From: Agelaius tricolor
Taxonomy: Eukaryota; Chordata; Aves; Passeriformes; Icteridae
DNA length: 64,000 nt
Assembly (NCBI GenBank): GCA_023055355.1
Contig: JALJCS010000018.1
Location: 2,666,001-2,730,000 of the forward strand
Reading direction: 5' to 3'
Shown here: piece by piece, positions 22,534 to 34,282 of the stretch
How positions within the stretch are numbered: the first letter of the stretch is position 1
Layout: every line of letters begins with the position of its first letter
Notes under the pieces: model-generated
What the model was told of the DNA's origin: nothing
The model's database searches: none
Seen by the model: only the letters and a program-made list of their open reading frames with translations
Translations under genes and position numbers: made by a program

Positions 22534-24963
22534 CTCAGCAGGTGTGGGGAGCCGGCTGGCAGTGCCCACAATCTGGTGGTACAGCCCTGGCTCACCATTC
22601 CTTATGGTGCCCTGGCGGCTCCCCAAGGGGCTGGAAGTGAAGGGCTTTTTACACAGGAGATCACTCTGGCGAGAGTCTGTGGTGAGATAGACCTGGTGGT
22701 AGAAGCTGGGTGGCGTGAAGCCACCCCTCACAGCATCAATGTGGTTGAAGGGCCCTGGTGTCCTGTACGTGGTGCTCCTGGAGCTGTTGTACAGCTCCCT
22801 TGACTGCCTCCACTTGTAGCACTTGAAGATGCCCACGGACAACATGGTGATGAAGAAGGCTGCTGACACCAAAATCACAGCCAGGATGAGATAGAAAGTC
22901 ACATGTCTCCTGGGATCACTGGCAGGTGCCACATCAGTGAGGTCAGTGAGCACCTCCTTGACCGTCTCGGCCACAGAGATGGAGATGGTGGCACTGGTGG
23001 ACAGCACGGGCTCCCCATGGTCTTTCAGCAGGATGACTAAGGTGTGCTCGGGAGGATCATCCTCGCGGAGCTGGCGGGCCGTGAAGATCTCCCCGTTGTG
23101 CAGCCCAACCGAGAAGAGGCTGGGGTCAGTGGCCTGCAGCAGGGTATAGGAGATCCAGGCATTGTACCCTGCATCCGCATCCACCGCCACCACCTTGGTG
23201 ACCATGTGGCCGGCGGGAGTGCCTGGTGCCACCACATCGGTGTAGGTGGCGGTGGTGTTGGGTTGAGGGTACAGCACCGTTGGGGCATTGTCATTGAGGT
23301 CAGTGACAAACACACTGACTGAGACATTAGTGGCCAGAGGCGAAAAGCCACCATCCTGGACCTGCACCATCATGTTGAACTCCACCTGGTCCTCATGGTC
23401 CAGGGAGGTGAGCAGGTAGAGGGTGCCATTATCCCGGTTGATGGAGAAGAGATGGCCAAAAGTGGTGTCACCCAAAAGGGTATAGGAGAGGTGGGCATTG
23501 TGCCCGAGGTCCGGATCCGTGGCACTCACATTAAGGATGGGGATGCCAGGCATGTTGTTCTCAGGAACATAGACATCATAGGAGTCCTGGGACGACCTGG
23601 GAGCATTGTCATTGACATCTGACACCTGCACCAGGATGTGTTTTACTGCAGACAAGGGTGGTGAGCCTGAATCCTTGGCTGTGATAGTGATGTTATACTC
23701 TGCTGCCTTTTCCCGATCCAGAGCTCCTTCTGTTTTCAATGTGTAGTAATTTTTAAGGGAGGAGCTGAGCATGAACGGGATCCCAGGGGAAATAAAACAG
23801 TTCACCAGGCCATTGTCATGGGAGTCCAAGTCTGTTACACTCAGCAGAGCTACGACCGTCCCTGGGGCTGCATCTTCAGGCACAGGGCTGTAGACAGAAG
23901 TCACTGTCACCTCTGGAGCATTGTCATTCACATCCACGACTTCCACCAGCACTTTGCAATGAGCCACACCAGGAACGGCTCCCTTGTCTTTAGCCTGTAA
24001 GTAAATCTCGTACAACTTTGTTTCCTCATAGTCCAGCTGTCCCTTGACCCTCAACTCCCCTGTGGCTGAGTCCAGAGCAAAGAGTTCTCGTACCTTGGCG
24101 GGGGTGTGGCTGCTGAAGGAGTAGATGATGTCTCCATTGGCCCCATCATCCAGGTCGTACGCACTGATCCTGGCGACCAGGGTACCGCTGGGCGTGTTCT
24201 CCCTCACACTCGCCTTATAGGTGGACTGGTTGAAGACGGGGGCATTATCGTTGGCATCTACAACGTCAATGTGGATCTGCACGTGGGCCGAGCGTGGCGG
24301 GGTGCCTCCATCCAGCGCAGTCAAGACCAAATTCAGCTCCCTTTGCTCCTCCCTGTCCAGCTCCTTCTCTAACACCAGTTCCGCATACTTGCTGCCATCC
24401 ACCCTCGTCTGCACGTCGAGCGCAAAGTTCGGGTTGGCGCTGAGCTGGTAGGTCTGCAAAGAGTTAATTCCCACATCGGGATCTTGCGCGCTCTCTAGCG
24501 GGAAGCGCGCTCCGGCAGCCACCGACTCACTGATTTCCAGCCTCGCCTGGCTGCTGGGAAAAACCGGGTCGTTGTCATTGATGTCCTGGATCTCTACGGT
24601 GCCGCTGTACAGCTCGAGCGGGTTTTCCACCACGATCTCAAAGCTGAGGGAGCAGGGAGAGAGCGCGCCGCAAAGCTCCTCCCGATCTATCCTCTCGTTC
24701 ACCAGCAGCGCCCCGCTCGTCAGATCCACCCCGAAGTACTTCTTGTTGCCGCCGGACACCACCCGCAATCGGCGCCCCGGCAGCCGCCCGAGGTCCAGCG
24801 CCAGGTCGGCTACCACGTTCCCCACCGCGGAGCCTCTCCGCGCCTCCTCGGGGATCGCATAGCGAATCGCGGCGGAAACCCAGTCGGAAGCGCCGAACAA
24901 AAGCAAGAGGCTCAGTACCTGCCCCGTCGTCACCCCGCGGCTTCTCACAGCAACGCCGTTCAT
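22534..24963 (-). CDS. PCDHGC3: Protocadherin gamma C3 variable exon
   Basis: The exon encodes 810 residues. A signal peptide occupies about 1-31 (MNGVAVRSRG start, mature start AIRYAIPEE). Six EC repeats with DxNDN motifs and the EC1 loop CGALSPC are followed by a transmembrane helix (FYLILAVILVSAAFF). The tail begins KCYKWRQSRELY and contains YRTPGPF, DAVRGG and YHQVYLTTDSRQSD, hallmarks of PCDHGC3. It ends CCT GCT GAG|GTAACG in phase 0; read-through reaches a TAG just three codons later, so translation of an unspliced transcript would end almost at once. C3 is known in mammals for broad expression and Wnt/Axin-related roles. It is the only C-type exon here with a CGCT-core element upstream. 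Confidence 0.96.
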
Positions 24964-27900
24964 CGCACAGGACGGCCGCGCTCTCCGCTTCGCCCCCCGC
25001 CCCGGCTAGAAACTCTCAGCTCGCCGCCTCATGCCGCTGCCCAGCGGCCCCGGGAAGCGGCGGCGGGGAGCCGGGCATTGCTCGGCGGGCTCGGCGGTGA
25101 CTCACTCGCAGAGTCTCTCTGAGACCGTCTGCGCCTCATCCCGGCTCGGAGCGGGGCCGGGCCGCCAGTTCCCCCCCGCTCCATCATTGGCCGACAGCGG
25201 CACACAGAGTCCCGGCCAATAACTGCACAGAGCGCGGCGCGCCCGAGCCGCCCCGAGCGCCGCCGGAGCGAGCGCGGCGACCCCGGCCCTGGGACAGGAG
25301 CGGGCAGGAGCTGAAGGGAGGGCACAGCCCTGCGAGAAATCCCCTACGGAAACAGCCAGGCGGGGGGAGCGCTGGCAGAGGCAGGGTAGATGGGGCACGG
25401 GGACTGCGTGTGTGGGCAAGAAGCTGTACAAGTCGGCAGAGTGACGCCAAAAAGGGCGATACGGACACGTGGGGTGTTTGGGGTGTGTGCGTCCCGGGAA
25501 CACCTCCCTGGAATGAGGCATTAGGAGTAAGAAAGGGAGGTGGAGAGGGCGGGAGGATGAGTGAGGAGGGTTCTCCCGGGTACGCAGGGTGCCAGGGAGA
25601 GCCAGCACGGGCACGACGCGCCAGCTCCCAGTTTTTCTCAGGACCTTCCCACCCAAATGCCGGTCCTCCCACCCAAATGCCTGGCCAGCCCCTTCCAGGG
25701 AGGAAGCCCCTTTCGAGGCGTCGGGACGTCGCTGCTCAGTATGCCACCAAAGCGGCGTGGCCGGCAAAGCGACAGTGATTTCGTGCTGCCGTGTTTATGA
25801 GCAGCTCCTCCGGCCGCAACACCGAGCCTCGCCGCAGGGCGGCTCCCGCCGCTGGATTTTCAGGAGCATCACCCCTCCTGCGGGATCCTCACTGCCACCG
25901 CTATCCCAGCAGGCGTCTTCCCCGACAAACCGCAGAAATCTCGGTTTAATATGCCCTCCTACTCTCGCAATCTCCCAGGTTGCTCCCCGGTATTTTTTTG
26001 CACCAGCCAGACTCAGGGCAATCACGCTGTGTGACCTGCGGTGCGGGTCCCGTTCCCGCGCAGCAGCAGCAGCCTGGCAGCTCACAGCGCCGGCAGTGCC
26101 TGGTCAAAAACCTGCCTTAGGGCTGTTGTTGCTGTCATCAACAACTCGTGCTACGTGGGCTTTTCCGACTTTTCCCAATTTTTACGCACACATAAGGATA
26201 AAATAACCGGAATTCCGGCATTCGTCATCTGTCACCCGCAGAACCGCTCAGCTCTCACGGGGTAATGAAAACGGACGAGGATGCTTGATAAGGGAGCGTC
26301 AGGCACCCTGTGAAAACCCAGCTGTGACACAGCGCCCAAGTGTCATCCCACAAACGACACTGATAAGGCAAAAACCGGACTGGAAACCAGCCCCGCGTTC
26401 ATTCGCTTATGGAGGCTCCCAAAGCCTTGCAGAAGTGGCTCGGAAACTTGCAGCGGGTTTTTTGTTACCCCGCTAATTGTGGGGGCTGAGCGCGTAGGGG
26501 CTGCAAGCCACCTGCACCAGCGCTGACAGCGACATTCGACAGAGCGAGAGGGATCTCAGCTCTGCCTGCGTGTCCTCGCCCCGCACAATCCCAAAAGCGG
26601 CCGTGAGCACAGGGGATCCACCCAGAGACGCAGCAGTTCGGCGCTTACATGAAGAGTCGGCAGTATCGAAAGAGTCGGCACAATCTGTCCTATCTACATG
26701 CTCAGCTATTTCCTTTTCTCCTGATTAATCGTTGTCAAAAGATAAAGTTTATCAGCAATGTTTATCATTCTTATCACCTGACCTCAGAATGTGATAAAAG
26801 TTCACATAGCGTTCACATGTGATAGGTTTTCACGCAAATAAAATCCAATGTGAATCATCTAACGTTCCCAAAGCACTTCTTTTCTCATAGAAAACCAAAT
26901 CCCAATTGTCTTTGTTTCTTACATATAATCTAAAACCAAGAAAATCCACAACTCTCTTTGACCCAAATCTTGAAATAGTCTTCAGCAACTTTTTTCTCTG
27001 AAATAAACTCTGAATCTTTTTCCCAACCACTGTAAGTTGTGAATCATTTTTCCAATCACTGCCCATTTTAGGTTTTTCCTACACACGATTTCTCAGCGTG
27101 GGGACCACATTCTGGAGCAATTTCCCTCCCTATGTATGAGTGCACACACCACCCGTACCAGAGAACCTTCTCCGTTTAATCCCAGCAGCAGTGGGATGGC
27201 CAAGCAGTGAAGAGATGAGTAGAAAAGAGATTTTAGGAAAGGCATGAAAGACAGAACATTTCCATCTACTGTATTTCAATTAATCTGCAGACATTACATC
27301 TCCTCCACCTTGATGGGAAGCCTGAATATTGCAGACAACGCTTCAGAGCACCTGAAAGCGCCATTTTGAAGGAGAGAAGTGAAAAAGTACAACAGCAAAG
27401 GGGGAAGACGCCTTCCCCTGCACCAGGAATTCCTCCGGGGACTGGTTCAGGCCAAATCCCTCCCTGAACCGCTCGGCATTTTCCTTGACTCCACTCCAGG
27501 GAAGCCGATGGCAGCGGGCAACAAAAAGCTCCTTCTGCTCGATGCCAGTCTTGGAGCTACACTGAAGCACCAGCTCCGACTCTACAGATGGAGGGGAAAA
27601 GTTGAGTTACGGGTGTACACAACACGTTCTGTTAAAGGGGTTCAGAGCGCTAAAGAACCGAGCTTGACAGAAAAGGAGAGAACTCCAGCGTAGCTGCCCC
27701 ACTGGGTAAACACTCCGGGATAGATCACACATCATTATCACATGAAAGAGCCCAAATGTGGCTGAGACAATTAGTGGTCACTAGACCCAGGCGAAAGGGT
27801 TGTCTCAGCTTCAGTCTCTGCTACACTTTTGTTCCTGCTCCACCCCGAGTCCACCTCACCACTCCAGTTCGGTGAAACTCGAAGCTGTCTGTCGTTCTCC

Positions 27901-28160
27901 AGGACAGACAGAAATACTGACAACATTTGCGTCGCTCCTTAGAGAAAATGGGCAATTTGCGGATAAGACTTGGCAGGTCAAAAGGATGAGTCAAGACCTG
28001 AAGTACACCCCCCCTCACTCACACCCCCAGGTCCCTGAGCTAGTGAGCAGGGTCCCGGCACGTTCAGATCTGTCGGTTCCCCGCTGATCACCCACAGCAG
28101 AACAGAGGGAAAAAAGATTCACAAAAACTCATTGAGAGGGAGCGTAGGACAGAAGCTCAC
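24964..28160. other. Spacer between PCDHGC3 and the mosaic gamma exon
   Basis: This is about 3.2 kb. Its first 0.4 kb is the CpG-rich C3 promoter region. A direct repeat CCCACCCAAATGCC occurs twice at 25648-25682. The middle (about 26650-27070) is AT-rich with several TTATCA/TGATAA motifs. No transposon, RNA gene or protein-coding exon was recognised. Confidence 0.6.
25182..25220 (-). promoter_or_regulatory. PCDHGC3 promoter: CGCT-core element flanked by CCAAT boxes
   Basis: On the coding strand the region reads ATTGGCCGGGACTCTG, then TGTGCCGCTGTCGG, then CCAATGATGG. The GCCGCTGTCGG part matches the YCGCTGTTG core shared by the A and B promoters and sits about 230 bp upstream of the start codon, the same spacing as theirs. 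Established knowledge: most clustered Pcdh promoters, including gamma-C3, carry a conserved element with a CGCT core that binds CTCF. That this is the same element is inference from sequence and position. Confidence 0.55.
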
Positions 28161-30608
28161 CTGTGCCGAGCTCCCAGGGGCAGGAGGGTCCTTCCCAGAA
28201 TGAGTGCCTGAGCCGGGACCAGCGGACAGGAGATCGGCAGACAAGGCTGCCGCCCCTGGTCTCAGGAACGTGAAGTCCTTCTGCCCCGACTCGGAGGCTA
28301 AACACACCTCGTAGGAATAGGGCAAGGGCAGCGTGCTGCTGCAGTAGTTGTACGGTGCTTTTGAGCCCAAGGTGGAATACAGTTCCCTATCAGAAGTTAT
28401 AAAAATGGGAGGGCTCCTCGACTGTCGACATTTAAAGAAAAAAACAAAAATGACCGTGGAAAAGAATAATAAGGACACGACGGAGAGCGACACAACAAGA
28501 ATGAGGTTCAGATCCGACGTCAGGAGAGATACAGCGTCTCTATCGCTCAGCTCCGGCAGCGCCTCCTGCAAGCTCTCGGCCAGCACCACGTGCAGCGTGG
28601 CCGTGGCCGACAGCGCCGGCTGCCCGTGGTCCTTCACCACGGCCACCAGCCGCTGCTTGGCCGCGTCCCGCTCGCCCACGGCGCGCGCCGTGCGCACCTC
28701 GCCGCTGTGCAGCCCCACGCGGAACAGCGCCGGCTCCGACGCCTGCACCAGCTCGTAGGACAGCCACGCGTTGCGCCCCGCGTCCGCGTCCACCGCCACC
28801 ACCTTGGCCACCAGGTAGCCGGCCTCGGCCGAGCGCGGAACCACCTCGAAAGGCGCCGCCGCCGCCGCCCCTCCCGGACCCTCTCCCGCCGCCGCCGCCG
28901 CCGCCGCGGGCCAGAGCACCCTGGGCGCGTTGTCGTTGCGGTCCAGCACGAAGACGCGCACCGTGGCCGTGGAGCTGCGCGCCGGCGAGCCGCCGTCCTG
29001 CGCCCGCACGGCCACCGTGAACTCGCGGCACTGCTCGTAGTCCAAGGAGCGCTGCGCGTACAGCGCGCCGCTCCGCGCCTCCACCGACACCAGCGGCGCC
29101 GCGCCCGCCGCGCCCGCGCTGCCGCCCGCCAGCCAGTAGCTCACGCGCCCGTTGGCGCCCGCGTCCGCGTCCCGCGCCTGCACGCGCAGCACCAGCGCGC
29201 CCGCCGCGTTGTTCTCCGCCACGTACGCGCTGTACGCCGCCTCCTCGAACACCGGCGCGTTGTCGTTCACGTCCGACACCTCCAGCACCAGCTCCCTGCT
29301 GCTCCACAGCGCCGGCCTGCCCCGGTCCCGGGCCACCACCGTCACGCGCTGCTCCGACGCCTGCTCGCGGTCCAGCGCGCCCGATGTCACCACCTTGTAC
29401 GAGCCGCCCGACGACGCCACGATCGACAGCGGCGCTTCTCCCGACAGCGAGCACGTCACCTGACCGTTCTCCCCCGAATCCGGGTCCTTTACGTTCAAGA
29501 GAGCCACCACGGTGCCGGCAGGCACGTCCTCAGGCACCGGGCTCGAGAGCGACAGAATGGTGATCTCAGGGGGGTTGTCATTCACATCCAGCACCTCCAC
29601 CTGCACCTTGCAGTGAGCCACCAAACCCCCTCCATCCGTCGCCTCCACCAGCAACATGTAACCTCGCGTGTCCTCAAAATCCAGCCCCTCCTGCAGACTT
29701 ATCGTCCCGCTCTCTGCATCCACCACAAACTTCTGAAGCACCCTGGCCGGCATTTTCCCGAAGCCGTAGGTGATGCGAGCATTGGTGCCGGCATCGGCAT
29801 CAGAGGCTGTCACATTCAGCACCGTCGTTCCCGGGGGCGTGTTCTCGCGCAGGCTGACGCGGTACCGGTCCTGCGCGAACATGGGTGGGTTGTCATTGGC
29901 GTCGGTGACGTTGATCCACAGCTGGGCGGTGCCAGTCCGGGGCGGGTCTCCGCCATCCAGCGCAGTCAGCAGCAGACGCAGGCTCGGCTCGCTCTCTCGA
30001 TCCAGTGCACGGCGCAGCACCAGCTCCGCGAGCCTGCTGCCGTCCTGGCTCTCCTTCACCTCCACTGCGAAGAACCCGTTGGCCTCCAGCTCATAGCCCT
30101 GCAGCGAGTTACTGCCCACGTCCGCGTCCTCGGCAACACCCACAGCAAATCGGGCACCAGGCGGTGTAGACTCAATGATTTCGTAGTGGATATTTTCCTT
30201 AAGAAAGCCCGGCGCGTTGTCGTTCACGTCTTGGATATCCACTTCCACGTGGAAAATGTTCAGCGGGTTGTGCACCAGCACCTCGAAGCTGACAGAGCAG
30301 GTCGCCGACTCGCCGCACATCTCCTCCCGGTCCAGCCTCTCGTTCACGTACAGGTTCCCGTTCTCCTCATTCACCGTGAAGTATTGCTTCTCCTCGCTCA
30401 GCCGCAGCTTGCGCGCCGGCAGCTCGTCCGCGCTGAGCCCCAGGTCCCGCGCCAGCGGCCCCACGAGCGAGCCTCTGCCCAGCTCCTCGGGGATGGCGTA
30501 GCGGAGCCGCTCGCCCGCCGCCCGGCACCACACGCACAGCAGCAGCAGCAGCAGCGCGGCCAGCAGCGCTCGCCCGCCGCCCGGCCCGCGCCTCTGCCTC
30601 ACCGCCAT
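28161..30608 (-). CDS. Divergent gamma variable exon: gamma-B ectodomain with foreign TM/cytoplasmic tail
   Basis: The exon encodes 816 residues. Leader and EC1 start ([26 protein letters not shown]) and the EC4-EC6 part are nearly identical to the regular gamma-B exons, while late EC1 to EC3 is distinct. After the shared [11 protein letters not shown] (about 28543) the sequence changes completely. The transmembrane region is rich in V, L and F, with [14 protein letters not shown] after it. The tail has [30 protein letters not shown] and KDFTFLRPG instead of the gamma-[12 protein letters not shown]. The PYSYEVCL motif recalls tails of the Pcdh-beta type. It ends TCG GCA CAG|GTGAGC in phase 0, so it should still splice to constant exon 1. 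It lies immediately upstream of C3, where the last A-type exon sits in mammals. Confidence 0.9.
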
Positions 30609-30955
30609 TCTCTGCCCACTGCGCTCGCCGCGCTCCTGCCGACTGCCGCTGCCCTGCCTCCCTTCCAGCCGCTCTCGCCGCCCAAAACAGACACCGCTCA
30701 AACACACCCAGCTCGCCGCGCCGCCTCTCGCCGCCTCTCGCTGCTGCTGCTGCTGGCGGTGCCGCTGCCGCTGTGGCCGGCGCCGGCCGAGCGAGCAGCC
30801 TGCGGGGGCAGGACGCTGCGGCGGCGGCGGCGGCGGCGGCTCCAGCGCCGCTCGGCGCCGGACAACAGCGACACCCGGAGGCGCCGCCGCGACACTGCAG
30901 CCGCCGCATGCCCGCGCTCAGCGGGGCCTCGGCCCGGGCCGCACCGTTCGCTGCT
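30609..30955 (-). promoter_or_regulatory. Gamma-B-type promoter block with CGCT-core element (mosaic gene)
   Basis: The block from the start codon to about 30930 is almost the same as those upstream of the two complete gamma-B exons. It carries the element whose plus-strand form is GGACAACAGCGACACCCGG at 30861-30879 (coding strand CCGGGTGTCGCTGTTGTCC), about 255 bp before the ATG. It also contains variable CAG and CGG/GCC trinucleotide runs. Homology to the B promoters is seen directly; CTCF binding and promoter function are inferred from the known Pcdh element. Confidence 0.65.
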
Positions 30956-33900
30956 CACCTCCATCAGCTACCCAAAAACGCGAGTCGAAGTTCAGTTTGG
31001 AGAATTTTTTAATACCCGCGGAAAGGGGAATCGAGGAGCTCTGTTCGGAAGCAAAACTGCAGAGCCTGGCTGGGGAACGTGTAGTGGCGGAGTGGAGGAT
31101 CACGCAGACTTCGTACAAGGGGGCACAGGTGAGTACAGGTAAGTACAAGCGGGTGCACTGTGCATCAAATGTCTCGCAGATTCCTATCCCTTCTGTTACT
31201 GCTGTGGGCTCTCTTTACCCAGCTCTTTTATTTCATTTCTACCATCTCTGTGAAGCAACGTCAACAAAATACTTGGGAAGAGAAGCCCTTGTATAAAAGA
31301 AGCGCCAGGAGCAACATCTTCTTTCTGGAGATTCTTGTTTATATTCCTTTTATTTTATATCCCTCTCACAGTAACTGTGACTGGGAGGAAATGGCAAGTC
31401 TTATTCTCTATTACAGCATTATCCTTACATGTTCCCAGTTTTACAAATCATGGAGATTACCACATCTTCTTGTCCTAGAACTGGGAAGAATGACCTGTTA
31501 AAGCACTTCTTCAAAAAGCTTTTATCAGTGAACGGCTTAATTAAGTAGATCTAAGAATGGGGACAGACTGAAAAAGGTATCCATGCTCCCAGGATACTTC
31601 TGTTAGCAGCGTGCTGAATTTTTTACTCTGAGAATTGTAAAAATGAGGGTTAATACTCCTCTGTGGTGATGCCTGAGGCATACATGACATGTCAGCTACC
31701 TTCCCCAGGACAGAGACTTCGAGATAAAAAGACAACAAAAAAAATTCAGAAAAATTAATCTTAGAAGGCCACAACTAGAGAAGGCAATTTGCCCACGGCT
31801 CAAACACCCTGACCTGTCTTTTGCCACAATAAAATGATGAAACACTGAATGCTCCTGGCGTGGGATGGTCTGAAAACAGAAATGATAGAACATTCTTCAG
31901 AGTACACCTGTGAAAAAACACTTGCTCCACCTCAGTGCCTGTTTGTGCTGACTCCACCTCTCTGCAACAACCAAAGGAAATCACGAAATACAAACTCTCC
32001 ACAAACCAACAGCTCTTGTTTCATGACCTTATAGAGACCAGGGCATGTTATGATCAGCTGAACCATTCCAAGCACTACCCAAACCAGGCTTTGGGAAATT
32101 ACAGGTACAGCAGGTTTTACCAGCACTCCCATTGCTGAACAAAAACCTCCATTAATTCTTACTGTGCTCATTCACAGGGTCCTGGTCATAACTCAGTTCC
32201 CACTTAAGCCACTCTTGCCACTGTCTCGAAAAAAACAAAGACAGAAACTACAAGGCTCCGTTTTTATCTCTTCTTCTGCTGCAGCAGTTATTAGGAAATG
32301 ATTGCTCAGCCTCAACATTGCTGTGAGAACAGGCTTTTCCTCCACAACAAGAAGCAGCCACACTCTGGCTTCAGAGAGAGAATGCTGAGAAAGTAGTAAA
32401 GTAAAATCTCACCCTTCCTTACCCTTTGTTGTATTTAATAAATTCGACACTGCTTTCAAATACTCAACATTAATTGAACACTCTGTGTTGTACAACAACT
32501 GTGATAAATACAAAAACAGATGACTGACTTTTGGAAAAACCTTCAACCAATAAACAGTTCATGATAAAAATACCTGTGTATGTCTAAGAGTCCAAACCTG
32601 TAAGCAGTACTGTGATCAAGAAATGAGCATTGGTAAATGAACTTTGGCACATTAGGACCTACTGTCACTCCACCCTCGGCTACAGCACCATCTCTCTGAT
32701 AAAGGCACAATGGAGAAGAGTAAAATAGACAAAAATTGCCCATAGAACAGCAACAATCCTTTGGAAATCTACTTTTGTTTGGCACAACAGGCTTCTCGTG
32801 GACAATCACGTTATTCTCACAAAATCCCTCCAGGTGCAGTGACTCTGGATTCTGCTCACTGGCTGCTAAGGAGCACAGAAGGAAAAAACAACATTTCTAA
32901 CCAGTGATGCATTAACAATGTACATAACACTCTTCCTCCTACATTGCATTGATTTTAAACTCTCAGCATGGAAAGATTGAGCTCTGCTACACGAGAGAAC
33001 AACACAAAACAAGATTTAAGGCGCTGTAAAAAGCACAGACAAACAACCCTTACACGAGCATATCTCATACCTCAACATTTTTTGCAGTGCCCAGCCACCT
33101 GTAACGCATCTCAGCAGAAATCTCAACAATGCATTCTAATTTCTAGATATTCACCCATAATTTGAAGGCATAAAAAGAGGCCTATGGTCTCTAATCTGAA
33201 CCTTCTGTCTGGGAACATCCAGTTCTTCAACTCCATCTTTGCAGGAGAACAGTGATGATGCATCACCAAGGTGACAAACCAGTGCTAACATATATAATTT
33301 AGATTTAACAACATTAGCAAAAAGCAATTCTGCTACTCTTCCACCATCTCTACTCACTCCCGAGTGTGAAGCTCACTTTTTACTCCACCACAGAAATTCC
33401 CAGAAGCAAACTCAAAAAATGCCTGGGAAGGGTCTCCTGGAAAAAAGAGACTGCTACAAAAAGTTGACAGTGCTGCAACTACTGGATGGGGAACACTCAA
33501 TGAGACCCTTTCAAAAGTCAGAAATGCAACAAACCCAAAACAAAGCAGTCAAACACGGGTCCACGTTCAATTTCAAACAACGGCTTACATTTATCCTAAA
33601 TACTATTTACTGAAAAGGAATACAGGGAGAGTGATAATTAAGTATACCAAAGACAGACTTGAGAAGTATGCCGCTGTTAAAAATGCATACTACAGTGTAG
33701 TTCACACTCTGTTTTAAACGGAAATACAAATAAAAAAATATAAGGCGAGGGGCTACTATATCCACGAGCAAATAATGATGCAGGGGGGCAGGGAAAAAAG
33801 GAAAAAAAAAGCCATAAGATTCCATACAACACTAAAAATACTATCGCGAACTTAACATTTCTAGACGGGAACAAAAAGTTCTCTCACGCTACCTCAAGCA

Positions 33901-34282
33901 CATGTGCTGTCGGGAAAACAGCTGATACTGACAACAACAAACTTCCACTTCTTTACCATGCAATACAGTACAATAGCAGACTGAATACTGGCGAGACGAC
34001 CAGAATTAAACAACCTGCACTCACAAAAACAAAAGGGCTCAATCACAGATTCTCCAGCAGAGAGGGGCTCGAATTCTCCTAAAAAGCTCACCAACCATAA
34101 CACAGAGATCCGACTCTTACGTCCACCACCCCGCAGCAAGAGGCACCAGCGCATCTCTCACCGACGCTATGCCTAACATGTCAGAGTATTGCCCTACTCA
34201 GGACAGAGACACCAGGGGGATAAGAGGACAGGGAAGCACCAGGAGGAAGCGTCATAGCCAGAATGCGATCCGAGAAACTCAC
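30956..34282. other. Spacer between the mosaic exon and the third gamma-A exon
   Basis: This is about 3.3 kb, AT-rich, beginning after the CpG-rich promoter block. It contains no recognised repeat family, RNA or exon. Short open frames have no protocadherin motif. The last 0.1 kb (34181-34282) is the read-through frame of the downstream gamma-A exon past its donor. Confidence 0.6.

Noticed and set aside
30729..30760. CTG/CAG triplet run as a possible coding or disease-type expansion
   Set aside because: It is short, lies in a 5' promoter/UTR block, and similar runs occur at the same place upstream of the other B exons.
28590..31142. 850-codon open frame on the plus strand, and similar long plus-strand frames at 34169-35656, 44235-45764, 48497-50548 and 62214-63722
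   Set aside because: They are antisense to protocadherin exons with extreme third-position GC, which removes stop codons from the complementary strand. Their products are arginine/alanine/histidine-rich and simply repeat among paralogues.
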